Positions 1-7,519 of a stretch of 64,000 nucleotides of DNA are shown here, one piece after another (positions within the stretch are counted from its first letter, which is position 1; the number at the start of each line of letters is the position of its first letter). Position numbers and translations under genes: made by a program. This stretch comes from Planctomycetota bacterium. Its GTDB lineage: Bacteria > Planctomycetota > UBA1135 > GCA-002686595. The notes beneath the pieces are model-generated. The model was given only the letters and a program-made list of their open reading frames with translations. It ran no database searches and had not been told where the DNA came from. The stretch lies in assembly GCA_016795325.1 (NCBI GenBank), contig JAEUHY010000012.1:434001-498000 (forward strand), in the 5' to 3' direction.

Positions 1-169
1 CACGACGCTGGTGGACTTCACCGGCGAAGGCGAGACGGTCTACGGTTACCGCGCCGGCTTCGAGACGAGCTTCGAGATCAAGCGCTCGGACTACGGCGTT
101 TCGGGTCTGCTCGAGGGTCTCAGCGACAACGTGCGCATCACCGTCGCGCTCGAGGCGACCAAGAAGTAA
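1..169 (+). CDS. YceI family protein, C-terminal fragment
   Basis: Only the last 55 codons are in the window; the frame opens at base 2 and stops with TAA at 167-169. The visible end reads as a run of beta-strands, with FEIKRSDYGV and later DNVRITVALEA. This is how the lipocalin-like YceI barrel ends in the family as I know it. YceI proteins are usually periplasmic and bind polyisoprenoid lipids; the ligand here is unknown. The signal peptide and most of the barrel lie outside the window, so export cannot be confirmed. A strong inverted repeat follows at 202-233. Confidence 0.75.
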   Translation, partial: TTLVDFTGEGETVYGYRAGFETSFEIKRSDYGVSGLLEGLSDNVRITVALEATKK

Positions 170-201
170 GCGGCGCACGCTGATCAGCTGCTTCGCAAGC
201 G

Positions 202-233
202 ACGCGGCCGGGTCCCCTGGGGCCCGGCCGCGT
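202..233. terminator. Probable bidirectional terminator between convergent genes
   Basis: A perfect 11-bp inverted repeat (ACGCGGCCGGG at 202-212, CCCGGCCGCGT at 223-233) encloses a 10-nt loop that can itself fold. It lies between the YceI stop and the end of the gene on the opposite strand. There is no T-tract, so it is a strong hairpin rather than a textbook intrinsic terminator. Confidence 0.6.
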
Positions 234-299
234 TCGTAGTCGGCTGGTGGGTGACGCCTCGCGCGAACTCGCGCACGACGACGGAGCGCGCGCGCCGCG

Positions 300-3200
300 T
301 CAGAGCGCGTCGAAGCGAAGCTCGAGGGTGTTCTCCGCGCGCACCTCGACGTCGCGACGCGGCCGCTCACGGCCCTCGACACGCGGATCGAGCTCCACGC
401 GCCACTTCCCCGGCGCCAGCGACTGGAAGCGCGCCTGGCCGCGCAGGTCGAGCGTAGTCGTGCGCGTCTCGCGCTCGCCGTTCTGGTTCTTGGGCCCATC
501 GAGGCGCCGCAGGATCGCTCGCGGCCAGGGGCCGCCCGGCGGCAGCGCGAGCAGGTCGACGACGAGCGCGCCGCCGGGCTCGAGCACGGCGTCCTCGAGC
601 GTCTTGTCCTCTCCAGCTGCGAAGCCGAAGGGCTTGGTGGTGTGCAGTTGGAAGCGCGGGTGGCGCACTTCGAGCGCGAGGCGCTCGCTGGGCAACCCGA
701 TCAATTCGAAGCTCCCGTCGTCGCCCGTCACCGCGGCGGGCGCGCCGTTGAGCAGCGCCTCGAACGGCGGCCGACGTCGGCCTCCATCGCCGCCGCGCCA
801 ACGTCCCACGACGATGCGTGCCCCGCCGACCGCGTCGCCGCGCTTGTCGACCACGCGGCCGCGCAGCGCGTTGAGGGGAACGTCGATATCGAACTCGCGC
901 TCGCCGCCGTCGTGGTCGAAGCTCGCCGCGGTCGTGCTGAGGAACTCCGGCGGCGCCACGACGATGCTCCACGCGCCCGCGCCGAGATCGTCGATTCGAT
1001 ACCGGCCTTGCGCGTCGGTCCGCACACGCAGCGCCTCGGGTCGACCGACCAGCGGCGTCGAAACTCCGTTGCGCGCAGGCGTGAACGTGAGCAGGGTTCT
1101 GGCCAGCGCGCGCCGGCCGCTGGTGACTCGCCCGGAGAGCGAGCCGCGGGCGAGCGCGCTGAGCACGCACTCCGCAGCTGCGCCGTCGACGATCTCCACC
1201 GGTGCGAACGCGCGCGCGTGCTCCTTCTCGCTGCGCGGCGCGCCGGCGCGCGGCTCGTGCAACGCCGCGGTGTAGGCGCCCGCGGTGAGACCTTCGAACA
1301 GCGCGCGGCCTTCCGCGTCCGTCGATTCCCAGCGCACGAAGCGCCGCGACGACTCGCCCTGCTCGGCGTTCTCGTTGTTGACCGGTGTGAGCCGCACCGC
1401 GCGCGACGCCGCGGGCAGACCGTCGGCGTTCAGCACCGTGACGGTGAGCGAAGCGCCCAGTGCGAGCTGAAGCTCGACCACGGCCTGGTCGCCGTCGAAA
1501 CACACCCGTGTCGGCGCCGACGACGCGTAGTCCTCGTGGCGAGCGATGACGACCCCGCACGCGCTCGCACGGCCGTAGATCAGGGTCTCGCCCTTGGCGT
1601 CCGTGCGTTCGCTGCGCACGGCTCCGCGCCCTCCCCGCCCCCAGTTTTGGTCGGCGTCGCCGGGCGTGCGGTCGGGTTCGAGCACAACGCGTGCGCCTTC
1701 GACGGGCGTCAAGCTCAGCGCTTCAACGACGCGGAACGTGAGCCGCGGCCGCGGCTGCAAACGCAGCTCGCCCAGTTCGTGCTCACGGCCTGGCATCGGG
1801 GTGAACTCCTCGCTGATGAATTCGTCGTAGCCCACCCGCGTCACTTGAAGCTTCAGCCGATCCTCGGGCTTGAAGCGCCGATCGCTGGTGAGGCGTGTGC
1901 GCCCATCGTCGAGCGTGGTCTTGCGAAACTCGAGCCAGCGAACCTGTCCAGCGGCGTCGCGCGCGCTCAGGCTCAGGTTGACCTCGTCGAGCGCCGCGCC
2001 GCTGAGTGCGTCGCGGGCGAGGAACGAAACGGAGAAGAACTCTCCCACGACGATCTGAACGCCGCGATCGCCGGCGAGGGCTTCCTTCCAGGCGTCGAGC
2101 CCGAACTCGCCTTCGCGTTCCGATCGGCGACGCGCCACGACGCGCAGTCGGTACGCGCGTTCGGGTTCGAGGCCTTCGATGTAGAAGCCGCCGCCGTCGT
2201 CGAGCGCGCTGATGCGGCGCGACGGGCGCGCGTCACCGCGGGGCAGGTTGTCCTCGTTCGCGGCCACGGCCACGACTTCGAGCTCACCCGGCGGCGGCGC
2301 ATGCACGCCCGGCGCGATCGACACGTGACCCTGGATCGAGGCCGACTCCGGCAGTCGCAACACGAGCGAGTCGTCGTGCTCACCGGGATTGCGGGTGGCG
2401 CCGTGCACCGCGAGGTCGACGTGTTGGGGCGAGTGCACCAGCAGCGACCACGGGCCGACTGCGCGGCCGCGCAGATCGAAGCTCCCGTCGGCGGCGCTGC
2501 GTGCGAGCACCAGACCACGTTCACCGACCTCGCGACCCAGGCTCGGCCGCTCGGGGTCGTCGGGTTGGATCAGGTACGCGCCTTCGACCGGCGCGCCGTG
2601 CGCGTCGAGCACAACGCCGGACAGTCGCGCTCCCGCCTGCATCGTCAGCGCGCCTTGATCGTTGTCCGCGCCCTCGACGATCAGCACGCCCTCGAGGTCG
2701 ACCGGCGCAAGATCCTCACTGCGCAGCGCGACACGGGCGAAGCCCGGCTCGAGCTGCTCGACGCAGAAGCGACCGTCCGCGTCGCTCGTCGCCTCACGGC
2801 GCCGACGATCGCGCTCGGCCCAGGCCGGCGCGTCGAGCGGCGCATTCGGGCCGCGCTCGGCGAGCGCGCACAGCACCCGCACGCCGGACAACGGAGCGCC
2901 CTGCGCATCGAGCACTCTGCCGGTGAGCTGGGTCCGCACGCGACGCTCTTCGCGCCGCCGGGCTCGAATCTCCGCTGCGACGAAGGCGTCGCTGGGAGCG
3001 AGCGTGTCGCGTTGCGCTTGCGCAGGGTCGGGTTGCTCCAGCGCCGCAGCCGACGCGCGCACTTCGGAGACTGCGAGGCTCGTGCCGGCGACAGCCTGCG
3101 CGGCGCCCGCAGCGTTGGTCGCGGGGACGCGCCCCACCACCCACATCAGGCCGCACACGAGCGCCGCCAACACGACAGCCAACGGGATCAGGATTCGCAT
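300..3200 (-). CDS. Membrane-anchored protein with multiple carboxypeptidase-regulatory-like domains
   Basis: The product is 966 residues. Residues 3-23 form one hydrophobic segment, so it is probably an N-terminally anchored or secreted protein. Several stretches match the carboxypeptidase regulatory-like beta-sandwich, for example GRVLDAQGAPLSGVRVL near residue 95, SGVVLDAHGAPVEGAYLI near 195, SGRVTSGRRALARTLLTF in the third quarter and RGRVVDKRGDAVGGARIVV further on. There is no peptidase active site, so it is a structural or binding protein of the envelope, function unknown. Proteins made of these repeats are common in Planctomycetota. The start codon lies only 10 bp past the T-tract of the peroxiredoxin terminator and has no Shine-Dalgarno sequence, so its promoter is unclear. 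The hydrophobic N-terminus still argues for this start. Confidence 0.8.
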   Translation of the reverse strand: MRILIPLAVVLAALVCGLMWVVGRVPATNAAGAAQAVAGTSLAVSEVRASAAALEQPDPAQAQRDTLAPSDAFVAAEIRARRREERRVRTQLTGRVLDAQGAPLSGVRVLCALAERGPNAPLDAPAWAERDRRRREATSDADGRFCVEQLEPGFARVALRSEDLAPVDLEGVLIVEGADNDQGALTMQAGARLSGVVLDAHGAPVEGAYLIQPDDPERPSLGREVGERGLVLARSAADGSFDLRGRAVGPWSLLVHSPQHVDLAVHGATRNPGEHDDSLVLRLPESASIQGHVSIAPGVHAPPPGELEVVAVAANEDNLPRGDARPSRRISALDDGGGFYIEGLEPERAYRLRVVARRRSEREGEFGLDAWKEALAGDRGVQIVVGEFFSVSFLARDALSGAALDEVNLSLSARDAAGQVRWLEFRKTTLDDGRTRLTSDRRFKPEDRLKLQVTRVGYDEFISEEFTPMPGREHELGELRLQPRPRLTFRVVEALSLTPVEGARVVLEPDRTPGDADQNWGRGGRGAVRSERTDAKGETLIYGRASACGVVIARHEDYASSAPTRVCFDGDQAVVELQLALGASLTVTVLNADGLPAASRAVRLTPVNNENAEQGESSRRFVRWESTDAEGRALFEGLTAGAYTAALHEPRAGAPRSEKEHARAFAPVEIVDGAAAECVLSALARGSLSGRVTSGRRALARTLLTFTPARNGVSTPLVGRPEALRVRTDAQGRYRIDDLGAGAWSIVVAPPEFLSTTAASFDHDGGEREFDIDVPLNALRGRVVDKRGDAVGGARIVVGRWRGGDGGRRRPPFEALLNGAPAAVTGDDGSFELIGLPSERLALEVRHPRFQLHTTKPFGFAAGEDKTLEDAVLEPGGALVVDLLALPPGGPWPRAILRRLDGPKNQNGERETRTTTLDLRGQARFQSLAPGKWRVELDPRVEGRERPRRDVEVRAENTLELRFDAL

Positions 3201-3209
3201 AGGGCGACG

Positions 3210-3246
3210 AAAAAAGGGGCGTCGGCCGCACGCGGCGCGACACCCC
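3210..3246 (-). terminator. Intrinsic terminator downstream of the peroxiredoxin gene
   Basis: On the minus strand GGGGTGTCG pairs with CGACGCCCC (9 bp, one G-T pair), with a GCCGC/GCGGC inner stem, and is followed at once by six T residues (plus-strand A-run at 3210-3215). This is the most canonical terminator in the window. It ends just 9 bp before the start codon of the next gene on the same strand. Confidence 0.85.
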
Positions 3247-3272
3247 TTCAGGTTACTTCGAAATCCGCTGCT

Positions 3273-3725
3273 TCAGCCGAGCTTGGCGAGAGCAGCCTTG
3301 ACGGCGCCCATGTCGCGCGCTTCCGGCGTCTTCTCTTGGACCTGGACGAAGGCGACCTTGCCGTTCTTGTCGACGATCACGGTGGCGCGGTGGCTGATGA
3401 AACCGGCCGGGTGCAGCAGGTCGTAGAGCTTGGTCACGTCGAGCTTGGGGTCCGCCAGCAGCTCGTGCTTGATGCCGCGCTCCTTGCGCCAGGCCTTGTG
3501 CGACCAGGTCGAATCGCGGCTGATTCCCACCACGACCGCGCCGGGGATGTTGAGCGTCTGGTCCGTCGAGAGGGAGCAATTCTCCTTCTCGCAAGTCGGG
3601 CTCCAGTCGAGCGGGTACCACAGCAGCACGACGTTCTTGCCGCGCTGCGCGGACAGCTTCCAGTCCGCTTCGTCTTGGGTCTTGAGCGTGAAATCCGGGG
3701 CGGCGGCGCCGACTTGAATGGCCAT
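3273..3725 (-). CDS. Peroxiredoxin, PrxQ/Bcp type
   Basis: The 150-residue product reduces peroxides in the cytoplasm using thioredoxin-type reductants. The thioredoxin fold is recognisable from AAPDFTLK near the N-terminus. The peroxidatic cysteine is C45 in the motif PTCEKENC. C50 lies five residues on, which is the C-X4-C spacing of atypical two-cysteine PrxQ/Bcp enzymes. ISRDSTWSHKAW and the C-terminal TVIVDKNGKVAFV strand also fit. I chose the ATG at 3725 because AGGAG lies about 8 nt upstream; an upstream in-frame start would add 15 residues unlike the family. A canonical terminator follows. There is no signal peptide. Confidence 0.92.
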   Translation of the reverse strand: MAIQVGAAAPDFTLKTQDEADWKLSAQRGKNVVLLWYPLDWSPTCEKENCSLSTDQTLNIPGAVVVGISRDSTWSHKAWRKERGIKHELLADPKLDVTKLYDLLHPAGFISHRATVIVDKNGKVAFVQVQEKTPEARDMGAVKAALAKLG

Positions 3726-3923
3726 GGGAACTCCTGTGGGGAAAGGCAACCCGGCGTTGCGGCGTCGCACGCCGCCGCCGGGGTCGCGGTCGAGAGAAAG
3801 CCCGCTGTGTGCGGCTTGCGGGCCGCGAGTCTAGGCGCGCCCCGGGGCAAGCTCCAGTGCGCGGAAGAGTCCCACGGAGGAGAGCCCCACGGCCGCGTCG
3901 GAGGGGCGGCCCATCGCGGCGCC

Positions 3924-4268
3924 TCAGCGCCCGCTGCGCGACAGGCGCTCGATCTTCGCCGCCAGCACGAAGTCCGCGCGCGCGAGCCCGTCGATCGTGT
4001 GGGTCCACAGCGTGACGGTCAGCGAGCCCCAGCGCACGAGCAAGTCGGGGTGGTGCCCCTGCGCGTCCGCCAGCGCGCCGATCGCATTGGCGAACGCCAG
4101 GGCCTGCGCGAAGTCGGCGAACTCGAAGCGCCGCTCGAGCTTGCGCTCGGCGAGCACGCGCCAGCCGGGCCCGAGTTCAGCGGTCAGTTGCGCGAGTTCC
4201 GCGCCTCCCAGCGGCGCAACGCCGCCGCGGCAAGGTTCACAGTTCTCGTCCGCCAGGCTGGTGTTCAT
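3924..4268 (-). CDS. phhB: 4a-hydroxytetrahydrobiopterin dehydratase (pterin-4a-carbinolamine dehydratase)
   Basis: The 114-residue product dehydrates 4a-hydroxytetrahydropterin, the step that recycles the pterin cofactor after aromatic amino acid hydroxylation. The family signature is present: GHHPDLLVRWGSLTVTLWTH, then GLARADFVLAAKIE. The His-His-Pro triplet is the catalytic centre in characterised members. The start at 4268 is preceded by AGGAAC at a suitable distance; a longer version from 4304 would run over the thiD start. It is divergent from thiD with 41 bp between start codons. No pterin-dependent hydroxylase is visible here, so the physiological partner is unknown. Confidence 0.9.
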   Translation of the reverse strand: MNTSLADENCEPCRGGVAPLGGAELAQLTAELGPGWRVLAERKLERRFEFADFAQALAFANAIGALADAQGHHPDLLVRWGSLTVTLWTHTIDGLARADFVLAAKIERLSRSGR

Positions 4269-4294
4269 GTGCTGTTCCTGTGCTCGGTGCGTTC

Positions 4295-4300
4295 CATAAT
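4295..4300 (+). promoter_or_regulatory. -10-like box 9 nt before the thiD start
   Basis: CATAAT lies 9 nt upstream of the thiD ATG and matches five of six consensus positions. No convincing -35 is seen, and no Shine-Dalgarno sequence separates it from the start. If used, the transcript would begin within about 3 nt of the ATG. Confidence 0.35.
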
Positions 4301-4309
4301 CCACGCGCG

Positions 4310-5122
4310 ATGTTGGACACTCCGAAGATTGCTCTCTCGATCGCTGGATCCGACCCTTCGGGCGGCGCCGGCGTCCAAGCGGACCTCAAGACCTTCTCTG
4401 CGTACAGCGTCTACGGCGCGTGCGTGATCGCCTCGCTGACGGCGCAGAATACGCGCGAAGTCACCGCCATCCACGATCCCCCGCTGGAGTTCCTCGCCGC
4501 GCAGATCGACGCCGTGTTCGGGGATCTCGCGGTCGGCGCGACCAAGTTGGGCATGCTCTCGAACGCGGCGACCATCGAACTCGTCGGCGAGCGTTTGGCG
4601 GCGCACGCCGCACGCAACATCGTGCTCGACCCCGTCATGGTCTCCAAGGGCGGCGCGCGTTTGCTGCAGCCGCAGGCGGTCGCGGCGTTGCGCGAGAAAC
4701 TCGCGCCGCTCGCCGAGGTGCTGACGCCGAACCTGCCGGAGGCGGCGGTGCTGCTGGGCTGCAGCGAAGGCGAAGTGCTCGCCGATCTGGCCGGCGCCGG
4801 GCGGCGGCTGCTCGACCTCGGTCCACGCTGCGTGGTTCTGAAGGGCGGCCACGCCGGCGGCGCGCACAGCGATGACCTGGTGTTCGAGCCCGGCGGGGTC
4901 GTGGCGCGCCTCAGCGCCAAGCGCACGCCTTCGAACAACACCCATGGCACCGGATGCACCTTTTCCGCCGCGATTGCAGCCGGACTTGCCAAAGGCAAAA
5001 CGCGCGAAGAGGCCGTGATGAGCGCCAAGCGCTTCATCTCCGCGGCGATCGAGGGTTCGCGCGATTGGAAGATCGGACGCGGCCACGGGCCTGTGCACCA
5101 CTTCCACAAGTGGTGGAAGTGA
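4310..5122 (+). CDS. thiD: Hydroxymethylpyrimidine/phosphomethylpyrimidine kinase
   Basis: The 270-residue kinase phosphorylates HMP and HMP-phosphate to HMP diphosphate for thiamine synthesis. It is a ribokinase-fold protein: IAGSDPSGGAGVQADLKTF at the N-terminus binds the substrate, LDPVMVSKGG lies in the middle, VVLKGGH later, and NTHGTGCTFSAAIAAGLAKG near the C-terminus carries the anion hole and catalytic aspartate region (the Asp of the GTGD motif is Cys here, as is normal for ThiD: GTGCTFSAA). The ATG at 4310 gives the normal family length. thiG and thiS lie 57 kb away on the other strand. No TPP riboswitch fits in the 41 bp upstream. Confidence 0.93.
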   Translation: MLDTPKIALSIAGSDPSGGAGVQADLKTFSAYSVYGACVIASLTAQNTREVTAIHDPPLEFLAAQIDAVFGDLAVGATKLGMLSNAATIELVGERLAAHAARNIVLDPVMVSKGGARLLQPQAVAALREKLAPLAEVLTPNLPEAAVLLGCSEGEVLADLAGAGRRLLDLGPRCVVLKGGHAGGAHSDDLVFEPGGVVARLSAKRTPSNNTHGTGCTFSAAIAAGLAKGKTREEAVMSAKRFISAAIEGSRDWKIGRGHGPVHHFHKWWK

Positions 5123-5200
5123 GCGCGATCCTCACGCGTCGACGCACGCGCGGCGCCGCGGCTCGCAACACATCGAGAAGCGCACTTGCTCCACAACGAA

Positions 5201-5237
5201 GCTGGGCCGCTTCGCATCTCGCGAGGAGCGGCCCAGC
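5201..5237. terminator. Probable bidirectional terminator between thiD and the DUF1326-like gene
   Basis: A perfect 11-bp inverted repeat (GCTGGGCCGCT at 5201-5211, AGCGGCCCAGC at 5227-5237) with a 15-nt loop lies between the two convergent genes. No T-tract follows on either strand. Confidence 0.6.
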
Positions 5238-5272
5238 CTGAAGACTTCAGTGCGGCCCGTCGCCGCAGCGGT

Positions 5273-6064
5273 TCACATTTGCGCGTCGGGCGCGCGGCAG
5301 GTGGAGGCCGGCGCACACGCGGGCTGCGGAGCGCACGCCGGATCCGGTGCGCAGCACCCGCCGAAGGCGCTCGCCGCGCGTGGGCCGAACGCGCCGAGGA
5401 AGGCGTCGTTGTGGCCCGAACGTTCGAAATGTGCGCCCAGGCGCGCTTCGCGGAAGGCGAAGTGACTGGTCGCGGCGACCAGGCGTCCGTCGAGCGCTTC
5501 GAAGGGCTCGTACCAGACGTTGTAGGGCATCTTGCAGCATTCGCGGTCGGGCATCGCCGAGCCGCAGACCTCGAAGAAGTCGCCGACCTTCGCACGGAAG
5601 TGTTCGCCGTCGCTCGCCACATCGAGCGCCACCGTCTCCACGGCGAGGACTTCACCGAGCTTGGCGCCGTGGGTTTCGCGCAACCAACGAACGGCGGCCT
5701 CGCGCTGTGCGGGCTGCGCCTGTGCGTCGACGTAGATCACCGCTTCGCGCGCGGCGTCGCTCTTGAGGTTCTCGTCGGCGCCGACAGCGGCGGCGATCTC
5801 AACGCCTGCCAGAGTCACCCCGTGGTAGACGCCGCCGTCGAGCCGCCACGCGAGCACAGCCGTCTGGCCCTGCGTCGTCAGCTCTCCGTTGTAGTGGCAC
5901 GCGCCGCCGAACACCGATGCGTTGCGCGCCTCGACATAAGCGCCGAACGGCGCCACGTCGGCCACGCCGGGCTCGGGGCTCAGGAAGCACTGTGAGCCGC
6001 AGCACAGGAACTTGGCGCCCACGGCGCCGCTCAGAGCCAAACCGAGAACGAGAAGGGTCTTCAT
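5273..6064 (-). CDS. Secreted DUF1326-like protein with a cysteine-rich tail
   Basis: The product is 263 residues with a short signal peptide (MKTLLVLGLALSGAVGA). It resembles the DUF1326 family. ACHYNGE near residue 55, followed by AVLAWRLDGGVYHGVTLAGVEIAAA, matches the family's core. So does the pattern VIYVDAQAQPAQREAAVRWL and the later VGDFFEVCGSA. Biochemical roles in this family are not established to my knowledge. There are paired cysteines after the signal peptide (FLCCGSQC) and a C-terminal CCAPDPACAPQPACAP-type tail, which suggest metal binding or surface cross-linking. The start at 6064 is chosen for the signal peptide; no Shine-Dalgarno sequence is visible. It lies 109 bp downstream of the oxidoreductase operon on the same strand, with a possible promoter of its own. 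Confidence 0.7.
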   Translation of the reverse strand: MKTLLVLGLALSGAVGAKFLCCGSQCFLSPEPGVADVAPFGAYVEARNASVFGGACHYNGELTTQGQTAVLAWRLDGGVYHGVTLAGVEIAAAVGADENLKSDAAREAVIYVDAQAQPAQREAAVRWLRETHGAKLGEVLAVETVALDVASDGEHFRAKVGDFFEVCGSAMPDRECCKMPYNVWYEPFEALDGRLVAATSHFAFREARLGAHFERSGHNDAFLGAFGPRAASAFGGCCAPDPACAPQPACAPASTCRAPDAQM

Positions 6065-6108
6065 GGTTGGAGCATGATCAGGCTTGGGGCGACGGAAAGG
6101 ACCCACAG

Positions 6109-6137
6109 GTCTTCGGCGATCGAAGCCGAACTGTCAA
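6109..6137 (-). promoter_or_regulatory. Possible promoter of the DUF1326-like gene
   Basis: On the minus strand a perfect TTGACA (-35, plus-strand 6132-6137) is followed after 17 bp by GAAGAC, a poor -10. The -35 match is exact but the weak -10 keeps confidence low. Confidence 0.3.
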
Positions 6138-6172
6138 CCCTGGTGGAGTTTCGGAAAGCGAGACGGAGACGC

Positions 6173-6484
6173 TCAAGCGGGACTGGGCGTCCCCGAGGAG
6201 CCTTCCCCCGGAGAACTGTCCACGGAAGCGCGGTCCTGGGGAGCGCCTTCCAGGAGCGAGCGGAAGCAGCGGCGCCCGCGGCGACAGTCGTCGGGGTGCA
6301 CGGGGTCCTTGTCCACGCCGAGGCGATCGTCGGTGAGCGCGCACCAACAATCGTTCGAAGCGTCGAGAACCTCCGCGCTCGTGCGCGGCGCGCGGCCGAG
6401 CAGGAAGCACTTCTTGCTGCGCAATTCGGCGCAGATCGGAAACAGTTCCTCGATCCGTTCGCCCTTGACCGGCCGTTCACTCAT
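6173..6484 (-). CDS. Small cysteine-rich protein, last gene of the molybdo-oxidoreductase operon
   Basis: The product is 103 residues, without a signal peptide or membrane segment. It has six cysteines at positions 18, 26, 46, 48, 67 and 73, arranged as C-X7-C, CWC and C-X5-C, a pattern that could bind zinc or an iron-sulfur cluster. The last 25 residues are Ser/Gly/Pro-rich. The gene starts 13 bp after the stop of the FAD subunit, with GAGG upstream, so it is very probably co-transcribed. I do not recognise it with certainty. It is not XdhC/CoxI (no matching motifs), so a role in enzyme assembly or metal handling is inferred only from position. Confidence 0.6.
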   Translation of the reverse strand: MSERPVKGERIEELFPICAELRSKKCFLLGRAPRTSAEVLDASNDCWCALTDDRLGVDKDPVHPDDCRRGRRCFRSLLEGAPQDRASVDSSPGEGSSGTPSPA

Positions 6485-6497
6485 GACTCGGGCGCCT

Positions 6498-7499
6498 CTA
6501 GTTCGCGAGCTTGCGCAGCGCCTTGGTGATCATCCCCTGGGTCAACGGAATCTTGTAGCCGTTGTGCTCCAGCGGTTCGGCGCCCTCGAGCGCCAGACGC
6601 GAGATGAACTCGCACGTCTCTGCGTCCAGCTTGCGACCGACGAGCGCCGTTTCGGCCTTCTCACAGCGCCACGGGATCGGCGCAACCGCGCCGAGGACCA
6701 AGCGCGCTTCGCGCACCTTGCCGGCGTCGAGCGACAGGCGCAGCGCCACCGCCGAGAGCGCGAAGTCGTAGCTGCCGCGTTCGCGGAACTTCAAGTAGGT
6801 CGAGCGCCACGAACCGGCGCCGGGCGCAGGGACCACGATGTGCGTGAGGATCTCCTCGCTCGTCAGCACGTTCTCGCGCAGCACGCTGCCTTCGCTCGGC
6901 AAGGTGAAGAACTGCTCGAGCGGAACGCGCCGCTCGCCGCGCTTGCCGCGGATCACCGCCTGGGCGTCGAGTGCGACCAGCGCCGGCGCGACGTCGCTGG
7001 GATGCACGATGTACGACGGTCCCCCGCCGAGGATCGCGTTGTACTTGTTGAGCCCGCCGTAGGCGAAGCACTCCGAGCCGCCCTTCTTGATGCACACCGC
7101 CTGCTCGTGGCGGTAGTACCAGCAACGCGGCCGCTGGCACAGGTTGCCGCCCAGCGTGCCCTGGTTGCGGATCTGCACGCTCGCGACGGCGCCCGCGGCT
7201 TCGGCGAGCAACGTGAAACGCTCGCGGATCGCGCGTTCGTTTTCGATGCGCGCGAGCGTGACGAGCGCTCCGAGCGTGAGCGATCCGTCTGCGCCGTGCT
7301 CGATGCGATCGAGACCGGGGATGCGCTTGAGGTTGACGAGCGTGTCCGGAGCGACGAGGTGCTCCTTCAACTCGCCGAGCAAGTCTTGGCCGCCCGCGAG
7401 CAGCTTGACGCTGTCGCGCGCCTTGGTGTCGCGCGCCGCGGGCAGGGTTTCGAGCGCCGCTTCGAGCGTCGCAGGCTGTACCAGTTCGAAAGACTTCAT
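6498..7499 (-). CDS. FAD-binding subunit of PaoABC-like molybdenum oxidoreductase
   Basis: The product is 333 residues and belongs to the FAD-binding subunit family of xanthine/aldehyde oxidoreductases (CoxM, XdhB, PaoB). The FAD-binding motifs are LLAGGQDL near residue 35 and QIRNQGTLGGNLCQRPRC near 110-126. Cysteines 121, 126, 136 and 144 lie in the insertion that carries an extra [4Fe-4S] cluster in PaoB-like and 4-hydroxybenzoyl-CoA reductase subunits. AILGGGPSYIVHPSDVAPAL and the CO dehydrogenase flavoprotein C-terminal domain follow. The ATG at 7499 gives the family start. It is third in the operon after the 2Fe-2S and molybdopterin subunits. Confidence 0.9.
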   Translation of the reverse strand: MKSFELVQPATLEAALETLPAARDTKARDSVKLLAGGQDLLGELKEHLVAPDTLVNLKRIPGLDRIEHGADGSLTLGALVTLARIENERAIRERFTLLAEAAGAVASVQIRNQGTLGGNLCQRPRCWYYRHEQAVCIKKGGSECFAYGGLNKYNAILGGGPSYIVHPSDVAPALVALDAQAVIRGKRGERRVPLEQFFTLPSEGSVLRENVLTSEEILTHIVVPAPGAGSWRSTYLKFRERGSYDFALSAVALRLSLDAGKVREARLVLGAVAPIPWRCEKAETALVGRKLDAETCEFISRLALEGAEPLEHNGYKIPLTQGMITKALRKLAN

Positions 7500-7519
7500 G
7501 TGGTGTGCGCCCCTGTTCC

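Noticed and set aside
642..4427. A 1261-codon plus-strand open frame opposite the surface protein, peroxiredoxin and phhB genes
   Set aside because: It lies antisense to three genes with clear families, runs into thiD in another frame, has no recognisable domain and shows the Arg/Ala/Gln-rich composition typical of shadow frames in very GC-rich DNA.
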